Notes: generated from the sequence alone by a model not told the origin. Shown: positions 1 through 8,917, counted from the stretch's first letter. The stretch is 47,054 nucleotides of DNA from Novosphingobium sp. (GCF_027486195.1 NZ_JAIXPP010000115.1:1-47054), one strand, 5' to 3'. Numbers and translations are program-made.

Positions 1-440
1 AGGTTGTCCATGAACAGCACCGAGCCGAACACCGTGGCCGGAACGCCCGAGCGAAACAGCGCGTTGATGCCCGCCGTGTTGCCGGCATAGGTGAAGGCAT
101 CGCCCGGCTTGTCCGGGATCCAGCTCGACGTGTTCCAGACGAAGCGCTTGGCGTCGACTTCCTTCGCCGCCTCGCCGATCCAGCCGGCGAGTTCGGCGCG
201 CGAATCCCGCAGTTGCAGCGGGTGGTTGTAGAACACCGCGTCCGAACCCTCGAGCGCCTTGGTGTAGGTCGACCGGTCATAGAGATCGATCACCCGCGTC
301 TCGATATCGGCGTTGGTCGGCCCGAGATCGGGCTTCTCGTTGCGCGAAAGTGCGCGGACCTGATGACCTGCGGCGACAAGCTGGCGCACCTGCGCCAGTC
401 CCTGCCGGCCGGTTGCGCCCACGACGGATACCAGAGCCAT
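1..440 (-). CDS. NmrA-like NAD(P)-binding reductase, partial (C-terminus beyond window)
   Basis: The protein opens MALVSVVGATGRQG, a Rossmann GxxGxxG nucleotide-binding loop of the NmrA/atypical SDR family, followed by a second strand ending LSRN, where the Arg would favour NADP(H). About 146 codons are visible and the rest lies left of the window. AGAGGAGAG lies a few bases before the ATG. It follows the SDR at 509-1279 by 68 nt and is probably the last visible gene of the DUF35-thiolase-SDR operon. Family members reduce NADP-linked substrates or sense redox state; the substrate here is unknown. Family assignment is good, function is inferred only as oxidoreductase. Confidence 0.8.
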   Translation of the reverse strand, partial: MALVSVVGATGRQGLAQVRQLVAAGHQVRALSRNEKPDLGPTNADIETRVIDLYDRSTYTKALEGSDAVFYNHPLQLRDSRAELAGWIGEAAKEVDAKRFVWNTSSWIPDKPGDAFTYAGNTAGINALFRSGVPATVFGSVLFMDN

Positions 441-508
441 TTCGCATCTCTCCTCTTTGGGTAGAAGCTGCCCGGCTCTCTGGCCCGGTGCAGCCGGAAT
501 TTCTGGGC

Positions 509-1279
509 CTAGCTGCGGATTGCGCTGGCCCCGTCGACGTTGAGGTCGGTCCCGCTGGTGAAACTCGAATCCTCGCAGGACAGGAACAGGATCGCGCGGG
601 CCACTTCGTCCGGCTCGCCCACGCGGCCCATCGGGTGCGCGGAGGCCATCACGGCCTCGATCTGCTCAGGGGTCGCGCCGCCGGCGTTGAGGTAGCGGTT
701 GTACATCGGCGTGCGGATCGCGCCGGGATGCACGGTGTTGGCGCGGATCTTCAGCCCCCGCTCGGCGCAATCGAGCGCCACTGTCTTCGTAAGGTGCGTC
801 ACCCCAGCCTTGGACGCGCAATAGGCCGCCATGCCCCCCGCTGCGCGGTGCGCGAGCATTGAGCCGATGTTGACGATGGTGGCAGGTTCATCGGATGCCG
901 CAAGCGCCGGGAGCGCGGCACGGCAGCCGTAGAAGCTGCCCGTGAGGTTGATATCAATATGGCGGTGCCAGCTGTCGAGATCGACATCGACAGTGTTCCC
1001 CGGCTCGGAAATCCCTGCGATATTGCACAGCGTCGTCAGCTTGCCGAAGCGCGCCAAGGTTGCCGCCACGGCAGCTTCCCATTGCCCCAGATCGCGCACA
1101 TCAAGCTGCACCGCATCGGCATTGGGGCCGAGCGTCGCGGCATGGGCCTTCGCCTTGTCGAGCTGCAGGTCGCCCAGCATCACGCTGCCGCCCTCGGCCA
1201 CGAAGAGCGCCGCAACCGTGCCGCCAATGCCTTCCGCGCCGCCCGAAATCAGGGCGACCTTGCCAGTCATCTTCCCCAT
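509..1279 (-). CDS. SDR family oxidoreductase (probable NAD-linked hydroxyacyl/hydroxysteroid-type dehydrogenase)
   Basis: This is a complete classical short-chain dehydrogenase of 256 residues. It has the cofactor loop GGAEGIG (residues 13-19), Asp37 after the second strand (NAD preference), the CNIAG variant of NNAG (85-89), Asn111, and the catalytic triad Ser140, Tyr153 and Lys157 (YCASK). The C-terminal SGTDLNVDGA segment is typical. The gene starts 3 nt after the thiolase stop, so it is translated from the same message; an in-frame ATG three codons later is an alternative start. Next to a DUF35/thiolase pair it most likely oxidises a hydroxyl to a ketone before carbon-carbon cleavage. 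The substrate is inferred, not known. Confidence 0.9.
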   Translation of the reverse strand: MGKMTGKVALISGGAEGIGGTVAALFVAEGGSVMLGDLQLDKAKAHAATLGPNADAVQLDVRDLGQWEAAVAATLARFGKLTTLCNIAGISEPGNTVDVDLDSWHRHIDINLTGSFYGCRAALPALAASDEPATIVNIGSMLAHRAAGGMAAYCASKAGVTHLTKTVALDCAERGLKIRANTVHPGAIRTPMYNRYLNAGGATPEQIEAVMASAHPMGRVGEPDEVARAILFLSCEDSSFTSGTDLNVDGASAIRS

Positions 1280-1282
1280 GCG

Positions 1283-2428
1283 TCAGCGCTCCAGGATGCA
1301 GACACCGGACAGGCCGGGTGCGCCGTAGACATGGCTGTAGGCGGCCTTCGGATTGTTCGGCACCTGCCGCCCGCCGCCACGTCCGCGCAGCTGCACGGTG
1401 TTTTCATAGACCTGACGCAGGCCCGAAGCGCCGATGGGTTCACCGCAGGCAAGGCAGCCGCCGTCGGTGTTGACCGGCAGGGTGCCGGTCACCTCGGTGC
1501 GGCCCTCGCGCAGCCACTGCTCCTGATCGCCATCCTTGCAGAAGCCGTTCTCGGCCATGTGCATGATCTCGGCGCCGGATTCCGTATCCTGCAGCTGGGC
1601 GACCGAAATATCCTCCGGCCCGATGCCCGCCTGCTCGAACGCCGCCTTGGACGCGAGGATCGTGGGCTTGCCGCCGTTCTCGATATCGACCGAGGGCGCA
1701 AACACCTCGAACGAACCCGGTGGGCGCGTGCGGACGGCAACGCTGGCGATTTTCACCGCATCGGCGCCCAGTTCGCGCACCTTCTTGCCGCTCGCGAGGA
1801 TCAGCGCCACCGCGCCTTCTGCGGGCGCGCAGAACATGTATTTGGTCAGCGGGTCATTCACCATCGGCGAATTGAGGATCGTCTCCAGATCGACCGGCGA
1901 ACGGCGCCAGGCGTGATCGGCATGGACGCCGTTGCGGAACGCCTTTTCGGCCACGCGGCCCAGCGTTTCGCGGCTGATCCCGTAGAGCTGCATGTAGCGC
2001 TGGATCTTGAGCGCGAAGAACTGCGTCGTCAGCATCATGCCGGTCTGGCCGTACCATTCGGGCAGGCCGTAATCGCGCGGCTTGGCATTGAACGCGCCGC
2101 GCGGGTGCTTGTCGAAGCCCACCGCGAGCGCCACGTCGAACTCGCCCGCAGCAATCGCATTGCGGGCCGAAGCCAGCGCGCTGCCGCCCGTTGCGCAGCC
2201 ATTCGCCACGTTGATGAAGGGCAGGCCCGTCAGCCCAAGCTCGTTGACCATGATATCCGCGCTGCCCGCTGCGGCCGAACCGCCATAGGCGCAGCCCACG
2301 TCGGTCCATTCGATCCCGGCATCGGCCATCGCCTGCCGCACGGCAAAAACGCCCTGATCGCGCCCCGAACGACCATCAGTGCGGCCGAAGGGGTGAATGC
2401 CAGCCCCGATGATATAGACGTCTTCCAT
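1283..2428 (-). CDS. SCP2/lipid-transfer-type thiolase, atypical active site
   Basis: A 381-residue thiolase-fold protein of the SCP-x/Ltp class. The N-terminal nucleophile region is present (NGCATGGSAL, Cys near residue 78). Where degradative SCP2 thiolases carry an HDCF motif this protein has QDTESGAE, and the usual C-terminal GHP reads GEPIGASG, so the catalytic His is replaced by Glu. The ATG overlaps the stop of the upstream DUF35 gene (TGATG), and a GTG one codon earlier is possible. Paired Ltp/DUF35 proteins are known to form retro-aldolase or acyl-transfer complexes, for example Ltp2-ChsH2 in steroid side-chain degradation. By inference this pair cleaves a CoA-linked side chain or ring rather than performing ordinary thiolysis. 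Confidence 0.85.
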   Translation of the reverse strand: MEDVYIIGAGIHPFGRTDGRSGRDQGVFAVRQAMADAGIEWTDVGCAYGGSAAAGSADIMVNELGLTGLPFINVANGCATGGSALASARNAIAAGEFDVALAVGFDKHPRGAFNAKPRDYGLPEWYGQTGMMLTTQFFALKIQRYMQLYGISRETLGRVAEKAFRNGVHADHAWRRSPVDLETILNSPMVNDPLTKYMFCAPAEGAVALILASGKKVRELGADAVKIASVAVRTRPPGSFEVFAPSVDIENGGKPTILASKAAFEQAGIGPEDISVAQLQDTESGAEIMHMAENGFCKDGDQEQWLREGRTEVTGTLPVNTDGGCLACGEPIGASGLRQVYENTVQLRGRGGGRQVPNNPKAAYSHVYGAPGLSGVCILER

Positions 2429-2814
2429 CACGCTTTCTCCGGACGAAACGCATAAGTTGCGCGGGTCGCGTCAAACGGCGCGACCACGAATTCCATCGGC
2501 ATGCCGAGCTTCAGGTCCTCGAGCACGCAATCGACGATGCGGGTCTCGACGATCACCTCGCCGGGCAATTCGACATAGCCGAGGAGGTAGGGCTGGAACG
2601 GTTCCGGACCCTCAAAGGGTTCCTTGGGCTGGAAATCCTGCCGGGTCCACGACCACAGCGTGCCCTTGCGCGAAAGCCGCCAGGGCTCCACGCCCTCTGC
2701 CGCATCGCCACTGGGATAGGGAAACACGATCTTGCCCGAAGGCAGCCGTCCGCCGATCAGCGCGGGTTCCGCCTCGTTGGTCCACAAGTTTTCCGCAATG
2801 GGCTCAAGCTGCAC
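2428..2814 (-). CDS. DUF35/OB-fold (ChsH2-like) acyl-CoA-binding partner of the thiolase
   Basis: The protein begins VQLEPIAENLWT and then has EPALIGGR...VFPYP, the characteristic start of DUF35 OB-fold proteins, followed by a C-terminal OB-fold strand region. I chose GTG because GGGAAAGG lies seven bases before it and homologues start at this point; an upstream in-frame ATG at 2904 would add 30 residues without family-like sequence and without a visible ribosome site. The four zinc-ribbon cysteines of the family are absent: GGRLPSGK and YPSGDA replace the CxxC positions. Such proteins bind the CoA ester and complete the active site of a neighbouring SCP2 thiolase, whose gene overlaps this one. 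Confidence 0.85.
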   Translation of the reverse strand: MQLEPIAENLWTNEAEPALIGGRLPSGKIVFPYPSGDAAEGVEPWRLSRKGTLWSWTRQDFQPKEPFEGPEPFQPYLLGYVELPGEVIVETRIVDCVLEDLKLGMPMEFVVAPFDATRATYAFRPEKA

Positions 2815-3001
2815 TATATTGCCTTTCCCGCTGGGTCGGACCGGTTGTCCCAAGGTCCCGTTGTTGCGAGCATCGTGGCACCAAATCCCGGCACCTACGA
2901 TCATTGAAAATGGTAGGCAGGCCCCACGCCCCTCCCCCTTTGTGTTAGTCGCCCCCGGCCCCGCGAATGCCTAGCCCTGTTGCAAAGAAGGAGCGGGCGT
3001 C

Positions 3002-4291
3002 TTGGGAGAGCATCGCCACTACCGCCATTTCGTGCTCGCCGTGATCACCTTCGGCGGCATGCTCAACATCGCCGACCGGCTGATCCTTTCGATCATGCTC
3101 GAAGACATCAAGCATGCCTTCACGCTGACGGACACGCAAATCGGCCTGATCACCGGCTTCGCCTTCACCGTGCTCTACGTCGTCTGCGGGCTCCCCATCG
3201 CCTGGCTGGCGGACCGGATGAGCCGGCCGCTGATCATCGCGGTGTCGATCGCCTCGTGGAGCCTGATGACTGCGCTGTGCGGCGCCGCTACCGGCTTCTG
3301 GACCTTCTTCCTCGCGCGGATGGGCGTGGGCATCGGCGAATCAGGCAGCGGCCCCGCCGGCACCTCGCTCCTCACGCAGACCTTCAAGGGCCACGAGCTT
3401 GGCCGCGCGATGGGTATCTATTTCCTCGGCCCCACACTCGGAACCGCCGCCGGGCTGATCCTCGGCGGCGTGCTGGCCCATGCGGTCGGCTGGCGGATGA
3501 CCTTCATGCTGCTCGGCATCCCCGGCATCCTCTTCGCGCTGTTCGTCTTCTTCACGGTCAAGGAACCCGGCGGCCGCCCGATCCCGCCCAAGGTCGGCCT
3601 TGCCGAGGGGCTGGCCGCGTGGTCAACCGGAGTGCGCGAACTCCTTGCCAACCGGGTCTTCCTTGCCGCCTCGCTCGCCTTTGGCTGCATGATCGTGACG
3701 GGCTATGTCTTCGCCACTTGGCTCGCCGCGATCATGCTGCGGGGGTTTCCGGTCTCCACTGCCGATGTCGGGTTCTATCTCGGTCTGGCCTTCGTGCTGG
3801 GCGGCATTCCCGGCCCGGTGCTGGGCGGCTACCTGACCGACTGGCTGGTGAGGCGCGATGCCCGCTGGCGCGCCTGGCTCCCGGCGATCGCCACGCTGGG
3901 CTGCCTGCCGTTCTACCTCGCGGCGCTCATGAGCACGCAGTTCTGGGCCTTCCTTGGCCTGTTTTCCTGCGGCTATCTCGTGTTCCTCGTTGCCCAGGCA
4001 CCCACCGTCTCGCTGATCCAGCTTGCCGTGCGCCCGGATGAGCGCGCGATGGCGATGGCGGTCGCGATGATCTTCAACAACCTCATCGGACAAGCGCTCG
4101 GCCTCTTCCTCGTCGGATTTGCCAGCACCAGCCTCACCCCCATGTTCGGCACCAAGGCACTCACCTGGGCGGTGATCGGCGTGAGCACCGCCTTCGCCAT
4201 CCCTGCTGTGCTGTTCTATCTCATCGCCGCTGGCGGCATTGCGCGGAGTCCCCTCAAAATGATCAATGGCCCCGACTCCCCGCAAGCGTAG
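3002..4291 (+). CDS. MFS transporter (12-TM, spinster-like)
   Basis: A 429-residue major facilitator with about 12 hydrophobic segments. The motif between TM2 and TM3 is visible as WLADRMSR, and the second half carries GGYLTDWLVRRD. TTG is used as the start: AAGGAG sits eight bases before it and residues after it (GEHRHYRHFVLAVITFGGMLNIADR) enter the first helix directly. It lies at the head of a plus-strand unit, 32 nt before a Rieske oxygenase, and is divergent from the DUF35/thiolase operon. It probably carries the catabolic substrate, or an acidic intermediate, across the inner membrane; direction and substrate are inferred. Confidence 0.9.
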   Translation: MGEHRHYRHFVLAVITFGGMLNIADRLILSIMLEDIKHAFTLTDTQIGLITGFAFTVLYVVCGLPIAWLADRMSRPLIIAVSIASWSLMTALCGAATGFWTFFLARMGVGIGESGSGPAGTSLLTQTFKGHELGRAMGIYFLGPTLGTAAGLILGGVLAHAVGWRMTFMLLGIPGILFALFVFFTVKEPGGRPIPPKVGLAEGLAAWSTGVRELLANRVFLAASLAFGCMIVTGYVFATWLAAIMLRGFPVSTADVGFYLGLAFVLGGIPGPVLGGYLTDWLVRRDARWRAWLPAIATLGCLPFYLAALMSTQFWAFLGLFSCGYLVFLVAQAPTVSLIQLAVRPDERAMAMAVAMIFNNLIGQALGLFLVGFASTSLTPMFGTKALTWAVIGVSTAFAIPAVLFYLIAAGGIARSPLKMINGPDSPQA

Positions 4292-4323
4292 ACTGACGCC
4301 CAAGTCCAAGGGAGAGCGGACAA

Positions 4324-5898
4324 ATGGTTGAAACCAAGACCGGACACGACCGCACCGCCGGCGTGACCTACAACGATGTGATCAAGGCGGACACCGTTCC
4401 GCCGCCAGCCGTCTACCTGGAAGATTCGCCCTATCCCGGCGGCGTCACCAAGGTCCCCACGCACCGCTACTGGACCAAGGAAGAGCACGAACGCGAAGTC
4501 GAGCGGTTGTGGAAGCGCGTGTGGCAGATGGCCTGCCATGAGGACGACCTCCCAAATGTCGGCGATACCTATGTCTACGAGATCGCCGGCCTCTCCTTCA
4601 TCCTCGTGCGCAATGCTCCGGGTGACGGCCCCGGCGCGGTCAAGGCCTTCCCCAACGCCTGCCTCCACCGCGGGCGCCAATTGTGTGAGGCGCACAAGAA
4701 GGGCCTCAAGGTCCTGCGCTGCCCGTTCCACGGCTGGTCGTGGCATCTCGATGGCCAGCTCAAGGAAGTGCCCAGCCACTGGGATTTCCCCTCGGTCACC
4801 GAAGAGGAATACTCGCTCCCCGCGATCTCTGTCGGCCACTGGGGCGGCTTCGTGTTCATCAATCCGGATCCGAACGCCGAACCGCTCGCCGATTTCCTCG
4901 GCGATATCGACCGCCACTTCTCGCTCCCGTTCAAGCGCCGCTACAAGGCCGCGCACATGGTCAAGCGTCTGCCGTGCAACTGGAAAGTGGCGCAGGAAGC
5001 CTTCATGGAATCCTACCACGTCGTCGGCACGCACCCGGAACTGCTGCCGATGTTCCTCGATACCGGCTCGAAGTACGATGTGTGGCCCAATATCTCGCGC
5101 GCCATGTCCGCCTCGGGCCCGCCGAGCGCGCACACCGATCTCGATGCGCCCGATCCATCCGCCTTCCCGGAGGGCCAGGCGTTCACCAGCTTCCGCCATC
5201 CCCTCAGCGGCCACGTCTACCGCCGCATCGAGGAAAACCGGGTCGAAGTGACCCGCCCGGATGGCAAGACCGGCCTGTTCGACATGACCGGCGCCCACGT
5301 CGAAGGCGAAGTCGTCAGCGCCGACGCGCACATGTGCAACTGGATCGGCGGCAAGATCGCGCCGGGTGACGAAAACATGCCCACCCGCTTCGCCTCGGCC
5401 TCGACCGAGGACTTCCGCGCCGATGCCGCGCGCGACCGGCGCGAGCTGATGCGCCCGCAATGGGGCGATGCGATCGATCAGTTCAGCGATGCCGACATGA
5501 TCGACGCGATCTTCTATTCGGTCTTCCCCAACCTCCACCCCTGGGCGGATTTCAACCCGATCTTCTACCGCTTCCGGCCGGATGGCGACAATCCCGAGCA
5601 GTCGCTGCACGAGGTGATGTACATGGTGCAGGTGCCCGAGGGCGCCGAGCGACCGGCACCCGCCAAATGCACCTTCCTCGATCTGGAGGACGACTACACC
5701 AAGGCCACCGAGTTCGGCAGCTACCTCAACAAGATCTTCAACCAGGACGGGCTCAACCATGCTGCGGTGCAGAAGGGCCTGCACAATCATCCCAAGGGCG
5801 AAGTGATTTTCGCGAGCTATCAGGAAAGCAAGATCCGCGATTTCCACAACAAGCTCAATCTCTGGCTCGACAGCGAAACTCCGCCCAGAAGCCGATAA
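4324..5898 (+). CDS. Rieske non-heme iron oxygenase, large (alpha) subunit
   Basis: A 524-residue oxygenase. The Rieske [2Fe-2S] ligands are Cys113-x-His115 and Cys133-x2-His136 (CLHRG...CPFHGWSW). The catalytic mononuclear iron motif is NWKVAQEAFMESYHVVGTHPE with His232 and His237; Glu229 occupies the position of the Asp that bridges neighbouring subunits in naphthalene dioxygenase. It is longer than the usual 400-460 residues because of an insert around residues 260-360. AGGGAGAG lies before the ATG. It follows the MFS gene closely and a hairpin at 5910-5939 follows the stop. It should hydroxylate or demethylate the imported compound using electrons from a separate ferredoxin and reductase. 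No beta subunit is encoded nearby, which suggests an alpha-only oligomer. Confidence 0.93.
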   Translation: MVETKTGHDRTAGVTYNDVIKADTVPPPAVYLEDSPYPGGVTKVPTHRYWTKEEHEREVERLWKRVWQMACHEDDLPNVGDTYVYEIAGLSFILVRNAPGDGPGAVKAFPNACLHRGRQLCEAHKKGLKVLRCPFHGWSWHLDGQLKEVPSHWDFPSVTEEEYSLPAISVGHWGGFVFINPDPNAEPLADFLGDIDRHFSLPFKRRYKAAHMVKRLPCNWKVAQEAFMESYHVVGTHPELLPMFLDTGSKYDVWPNISRAMSASGPPSAHTDLDAPDPSAFPEGQAFTSFRHPLSGHVYRRIEENRVEVTRPDGKTGLFDMTGAHVEGEVVSADAHMCNWIGGKIAPGDENMPTRFASASTEDFRADAARDRRELMRPQWGDAIDQFSDADMIDAIFYSVFPNLHPWADFNPIFYRFRPDGDNPEQSLHEVMYMVQVPEGAERPAPAKCTFLDLEDDYTKATEFGSYLNKIFNQDGLNHAAVQKGLHNHPKGEVIFASYQESKIRDFHNKLNLWLDSETPPRSR

Positions 5899-5909
5899 AA
5901 ACTAAGCCG

Positions 5910-5939
5910 GGGTCTCCTCCTTTTGCACGGAGGAGACCC
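5910..5939 (+). terminator. GC-rich hairpin after Rieske gene
   Basis: An 11-bp perfect stem (GGGTCTCCTCC pairing with GGAGGAGACCC) closes an eight-base loop, 11 nt after the stop codon. No long T-run follows (ATTGTGC), so it may be a weak terminator or an mRNA-stabilising hairpin between the oxygenase and the TonB receptor gene. Confidence 0.5.
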
Positions 5940-6177
5940 GATTGTGCGCCTGGCCTGAGCGCCGAAAAAGCGGTTCGCCGAGGTCATTCAAATCCTGCCT
6001 GACCCTACGGAATCCCTGCGTTTTTGCGGTCACACCGCGCACAAAAAGCAACACTTCGTCACCCTTTTTGATAGTTGCTGTTCGCCCCCCGCACCCTAGC
6101 CTAGCATTTGGGATTGTGGGCGCAAAATCACGCAATAACAGCACGATAAACGCCTACTGAAAGTTGGGAGGATTGCT
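5940..6177. other. Intergenic leader before TonB receptor
   Basis: About 240 nt without a gene. It holds an imperfect inverted repeat at 6021-6047 (TTTTTGCGGT against ACCGCGCACAAAAA) and ends in GGGAGG, the ribosome site of the receptor gene. I see no CA-N8-TG palindrome here and no convincing promoter that I can name. Confidence 0.35.
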
Positions 6178-8718
6178 ATGGGGTTGAGGACAAACGCGTC
6201 GCTGTTTCGCGTCGCGCTTTTTGCAGGTGTTGCGGCGACGTCGCTGACGCTGCCAGGACTGGCGCACGCCGCGGATGCTGCGGCGGCAGAAGCAACGGGC
6301 GGTGCCACCGTCGATGATGGCAACGCGATCACGGTTATCGCGCGCAAGTCCACGGAAACGCTGCAGAACGTGCCGGTGACGATCACCGCGATTACCGCCG
6401 ATGCGATCAACCGCGATCAGGCGACCAAGGCCGAAGCGCTCGGCACGCATGTCCCCACGCTCAACATCTACTCGGGCGGCTCGGGTTCGGGCGGCTCGAT
6501 CGCGCTGCGCGGCGTCGGCTCCTCGGCAATTTCCGCCGCTTTCGACTCTGCCGTCGCGCTCGATATGGACGGCATCCAGCTCTCCTCGATGCGCCTTCTC
6601 CAGGCCGGCTTCTTCGACATCAAGCAGGTCGACGTGATGAAGGGGCCGCAGACGCTCTACTTCGGCAAGAGCGCCACGGCGGGCGTGCTCGGCTTGCGTT
6701 CGAACGATCCCACCAAGCAGTGGGAAGTGGGCGGCAAGGCCAGCTATGAATTCGTCGAGGACGGCTATGTCATCGGCGGCTACATTTCCGGTCCGATCAC
6801 GCCGACCCTCGGCATCCGCGTCGCGGCGCAGTACAACGATATCTCGAAGTACACCCAGATCCAGCCGGGCATTCCGGCCAAGATCCGCAACCGCGGCATG
6901 CGCGATTTCAACAGCCGGTTGACGCTGCAATGGGATCCCTCGAGTGCGTTCACCGCGAACCTCAAGGTGAACTACATCACCAACCGCAACGATGGCGCCA
7001 TCGGCCACCAGGATATCGACTGCGGCAAGAATGGCCGTGCTGACGAAGTCGTGCTGCTGGGCGGCGCTGTCGCAATCCCATCGGGCGCGAACTGCAACAT
7101 CGGCGACCGCTACTATGCGATCAGCGATCCCTCGCCCACGCAGGCCGGCGGCTATCCCACCGGCAGCGCTGCGGGTGACGGCCGGTATCCGGGCCACCCG
7201 TTTGGCCAGACCGATATCTGGCTCACGCGCCTGCGCATGGACCTTGATGTGACCGACAACCTCAAGCTGAGCTCGGTGACCGGCTACTTCGATATCAACT
7301 CGGTCGATTCCGATACCTACAGCTCGGTCGGCGTCGGTCCCGCGTTCAATCCGAACGGCGTTCCGCTCAATCTGATCGCGCCGCGCCTTGCCGCCGTGAA
7401 CACCCCGGGCTCGGCCCAGGGCTTCGGTTCGAGCGACCCGCTCAACGCCACCAAGCAGTGGACCCAGGAAATCCGCCTGACCAGCAGCTTCGACGGTCCG
7501 TTCAACTTCATGGTCGGCGGTTTCTACGAACACCGCAACATCGATTTCAACACCTCGCAGCAGGGTGTGAACATCTCGATCATCGCGGCTGATCCGATCA
7601 CCGGCAGCTCGTTTGACTGGTACAAGAAGCACCACACCACCACGAAGGCTTACTCGCTCTTCGCCAGCGGCAACTACAAGCTGACCGAACAGCTCGAACT
7701 TTCGGGCGGCGTGCGCTGGACCAAGGAAGACAAGGTCAACACGATCTCCGTGCCCTATGTCCATGCCTTCCTTTCGGCGACCCCGGCGTTCATCAGCAGC
7801 GGCTTCTTCTCGGGCCCGATCCCGTTCAAGGATCACAACGTCTCACCGGAAGTCACGCTGCGCTACAAGGCGAGCGACGACCTCAACATCTATGCCGCCT
7901 ACAAGACCGGCTACAAGTCGGGCGGCATCGACAACAGCGCGCTGCCTTCGAACAGCCTGCTCGGCTTCAACAACCCGGCCACCCGTGATGCCGTGGCGCA
8001 GGGCCTGATCTTCAGGTCGGAGCGCGCCAAGGGCGGCGAGCTTGGCGTGAAGTCGCAGATGGCGGGCCGCACGATCACTCTCAACGGCTCGCTGTTCTAC
8101 TATGTGTTCAGCGATATCCAGCTGCAGGTGTTCGATGCGACCAAGGTCCAGTTCAAGACGTTCAACGCCTCGGAACTGACCACCAAGGGTGTCGATATCG
8201 ACTTCTCGTGGCGGACCCCGGTCGAGGGGCTGCGCTTGAACGGTGCGCTCGCCTACACCAAGGCGACCTTCACCAAGCCGCTGGCTTCGGCGATCGACGG
8301 ATCGCCGCTCCAGGGCCGTGCAGCTTCGCGCGCGCCGGAATGGGCAGGCAACGTCGGGTTCGACTATAACGTGCCGGTCAGCGACTCGCTCCAGATCGGC
8401 ACCCACTCGAACCTCGCGTTCTCGAGCAGCTACTACACCGACACGACAAGCGTGAACGATCCGATCCAGAAGGGCTGGGCGACCATCGACGGCAGCATCT
8501 CGATCGGCGATCCGGACGGCAAGTGGAAGCTGTCGCTGGTGGGCATCAACATCACCGACAAGCGCTTCGTCCAGTCGAGCGGCGCGCGTCCGTTCCTCGC
8601 CGGCCCTGGCGGGCTCGGCACTCCGGGTTCGGCAACCTACGTGCCGCAGGGCGACGACCGCAACGTGCTGCTTAACCGCGGCCGCCAGGTCTTCGTGGAA
8701 GCCAGCTTCAAGTTCTGA
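6178..8718 (+). CDS. TonB-dependent outer-membrane receptor
   Basis: An 846-residue receptor. Residues 1-31 form a signal peptide with a likely cleavage after GLAHA. A possible TonB box (AITVIAR) follows near residue 50, then the plug domain with SGGSIALRGVGSS and QVDVMKGPQTLYFGKSA (the usual VEVLRGPQ region), and a beta-barrel ending in VFVEASFKF with the C-terminal Phe required by the BAM machinery. GGGAGG precedes the ATG. In sphingomonads such receptors commonly import hydrophobic organics rather than iron alone; its position after an MFS permease and Rieske oxygenase supports uptake of the catabolic substrate. A strong terminator follows. Confidence 0.95.
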   Translation: MGLRTNASLFRVALFAGVAATSLTLPGLAHAADAAAAEATGGATVDDGNAITVIARKSTETLQNVPVTITAITADAINRDQATKAEALGTHVPTLNIYSGGSGSGGSIALRGVGSSAISAAFDSAVALDMDGIQLSSMRLLQAGFFDIKQVDVMKGPQTLYFGKSATAGVLGLRSNDPTKQWEVGGKASYEFVEDGYVIGGYISGPITPTLGIRVAAQYNDISKYTQIQPGIPAKIRNRGMRDFNSRLTLQWDPSSAFTANLKVNYITNRNDGAIGHQDIDCGKNGRADEVVLLGGAVAIPSGANCNIGDRYYAISDPSPTQAGGYPTGSAAGDGRYPGHPFGQTDIWLTRLRMDLDVTDNLKLSSVTGYFDINSVDSDTYSSVGVGPAFNPNGVPLNLIAPRLAAVNTPGSAQGFGSSDPLNATKQWTQEIRLTSSFDGPFNFMVGGFYEHRNIDFNTSQQGVNISIIAADPITGSSFDWYKKHHTTTKAYSLFASGNYKLTEQLELSGGVRWTKEDKVNTISVPYVHAFLSATPAFISSGFFSGPIPFKDHNVSPEVTLRYKASDDLNIYAAYKTGYKSGGIDNSALPSNSLLGFNNPATRDAVAQGLIFRSERAKGGELGVKSQMAGRTITLNGSLFYYVFSDIQLQVFDATKVQFKTFNASELTTKGVDIDFSWRTPVEGLRLNGALAYTKATFTKPLASAIDGSPLQGRAASRAPEWAGNVGFDYNVPVSDSLQIGTHSNLAFSSSYYTDTTSVNDPIQKGWATIDGSISIGDPDGKWKLSLVGINITDKRFVQSSGARPFLAGPGGLGTPGSATYVPQGDDRNVLLNRGRQVFVEASFKF

Positions 8719-8744
8719 TTTCCACACATCGGAACGAAAAGAGG

Positions 8745-8779
8745 AAAGGCCGTCCCGGGAAACCGGGGCGGCCTTTTTC
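8745..8779 (+). terminator. Rho-independent terminator of the TonB receptor gene
   Basis: A 14-bp stem (AAAGGCCGTCCCGG with CCGGGGCGGCCTTT, one G:U pair) closes a GAAA tetraloop and runs into TTTTT. It starts 27 nt after the receptor stop codon. Confidence 0.93.
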
Positions 8780-8810
8780 TGTTTGGGATTGGCCGGGTCA
8801 GCGCGATGGG

Positions 8811-8893
8811 GCTCTGAATTCCCGCCTTCGCGGGAATGACGAGAATTATGTCAAAGTCAGTTCGTCATCCCCGCGCAGGCGGGGATCCAGAGC
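8811..8893. repeat. Dispersed double-hairpin palindrome, copy 1
   Basis: Two GC-rich hairpins, TTCCCGC-N4-GCGGGAA and CCCCGC-N4-GCGGGG, are flanked by GAATGACGA and TCGTCATC and bracketed by GCTCTG and CAGAGC, so the whole unit is an inverted repeat. The same unit recurs at 43575-43687. It is a REP-like intergenic element between convergent genes, not a coding feature. Confidence 0.8.
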
Positions 8894-8917
8894 GGCAAAC
8901 GCGGCGTTAAAATGCCG

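Noticed and set aside
1283..2428. Annotation as ordinary acetyl-CoA acetyltransferase
   Set aside because: The HDCF and GHP motifs needed for degradative thiolysis are replaced, and the DUF35 partner indicates a different reaction.
959..2455. Long open frame opposite the thiolase and SDR genes
   Set aside because: It is an antisense shadow of high-GC coding DNA; the translation is Arg/His/Ala-rich with no domain. The same applies to long frames at 4216-5847, 6154-7836, 8912-10498, 12998-14608, 14738-16210, 17427-19565, 30046-32598, 38300-39505 and 43796-45415.
2880..2935. CATTGAAAATG near 2903 as a sixth TetR site
   Set aside because: The half-site spacing is one base short (CA-N7-TG) and the flanks lack the A/T tracts.
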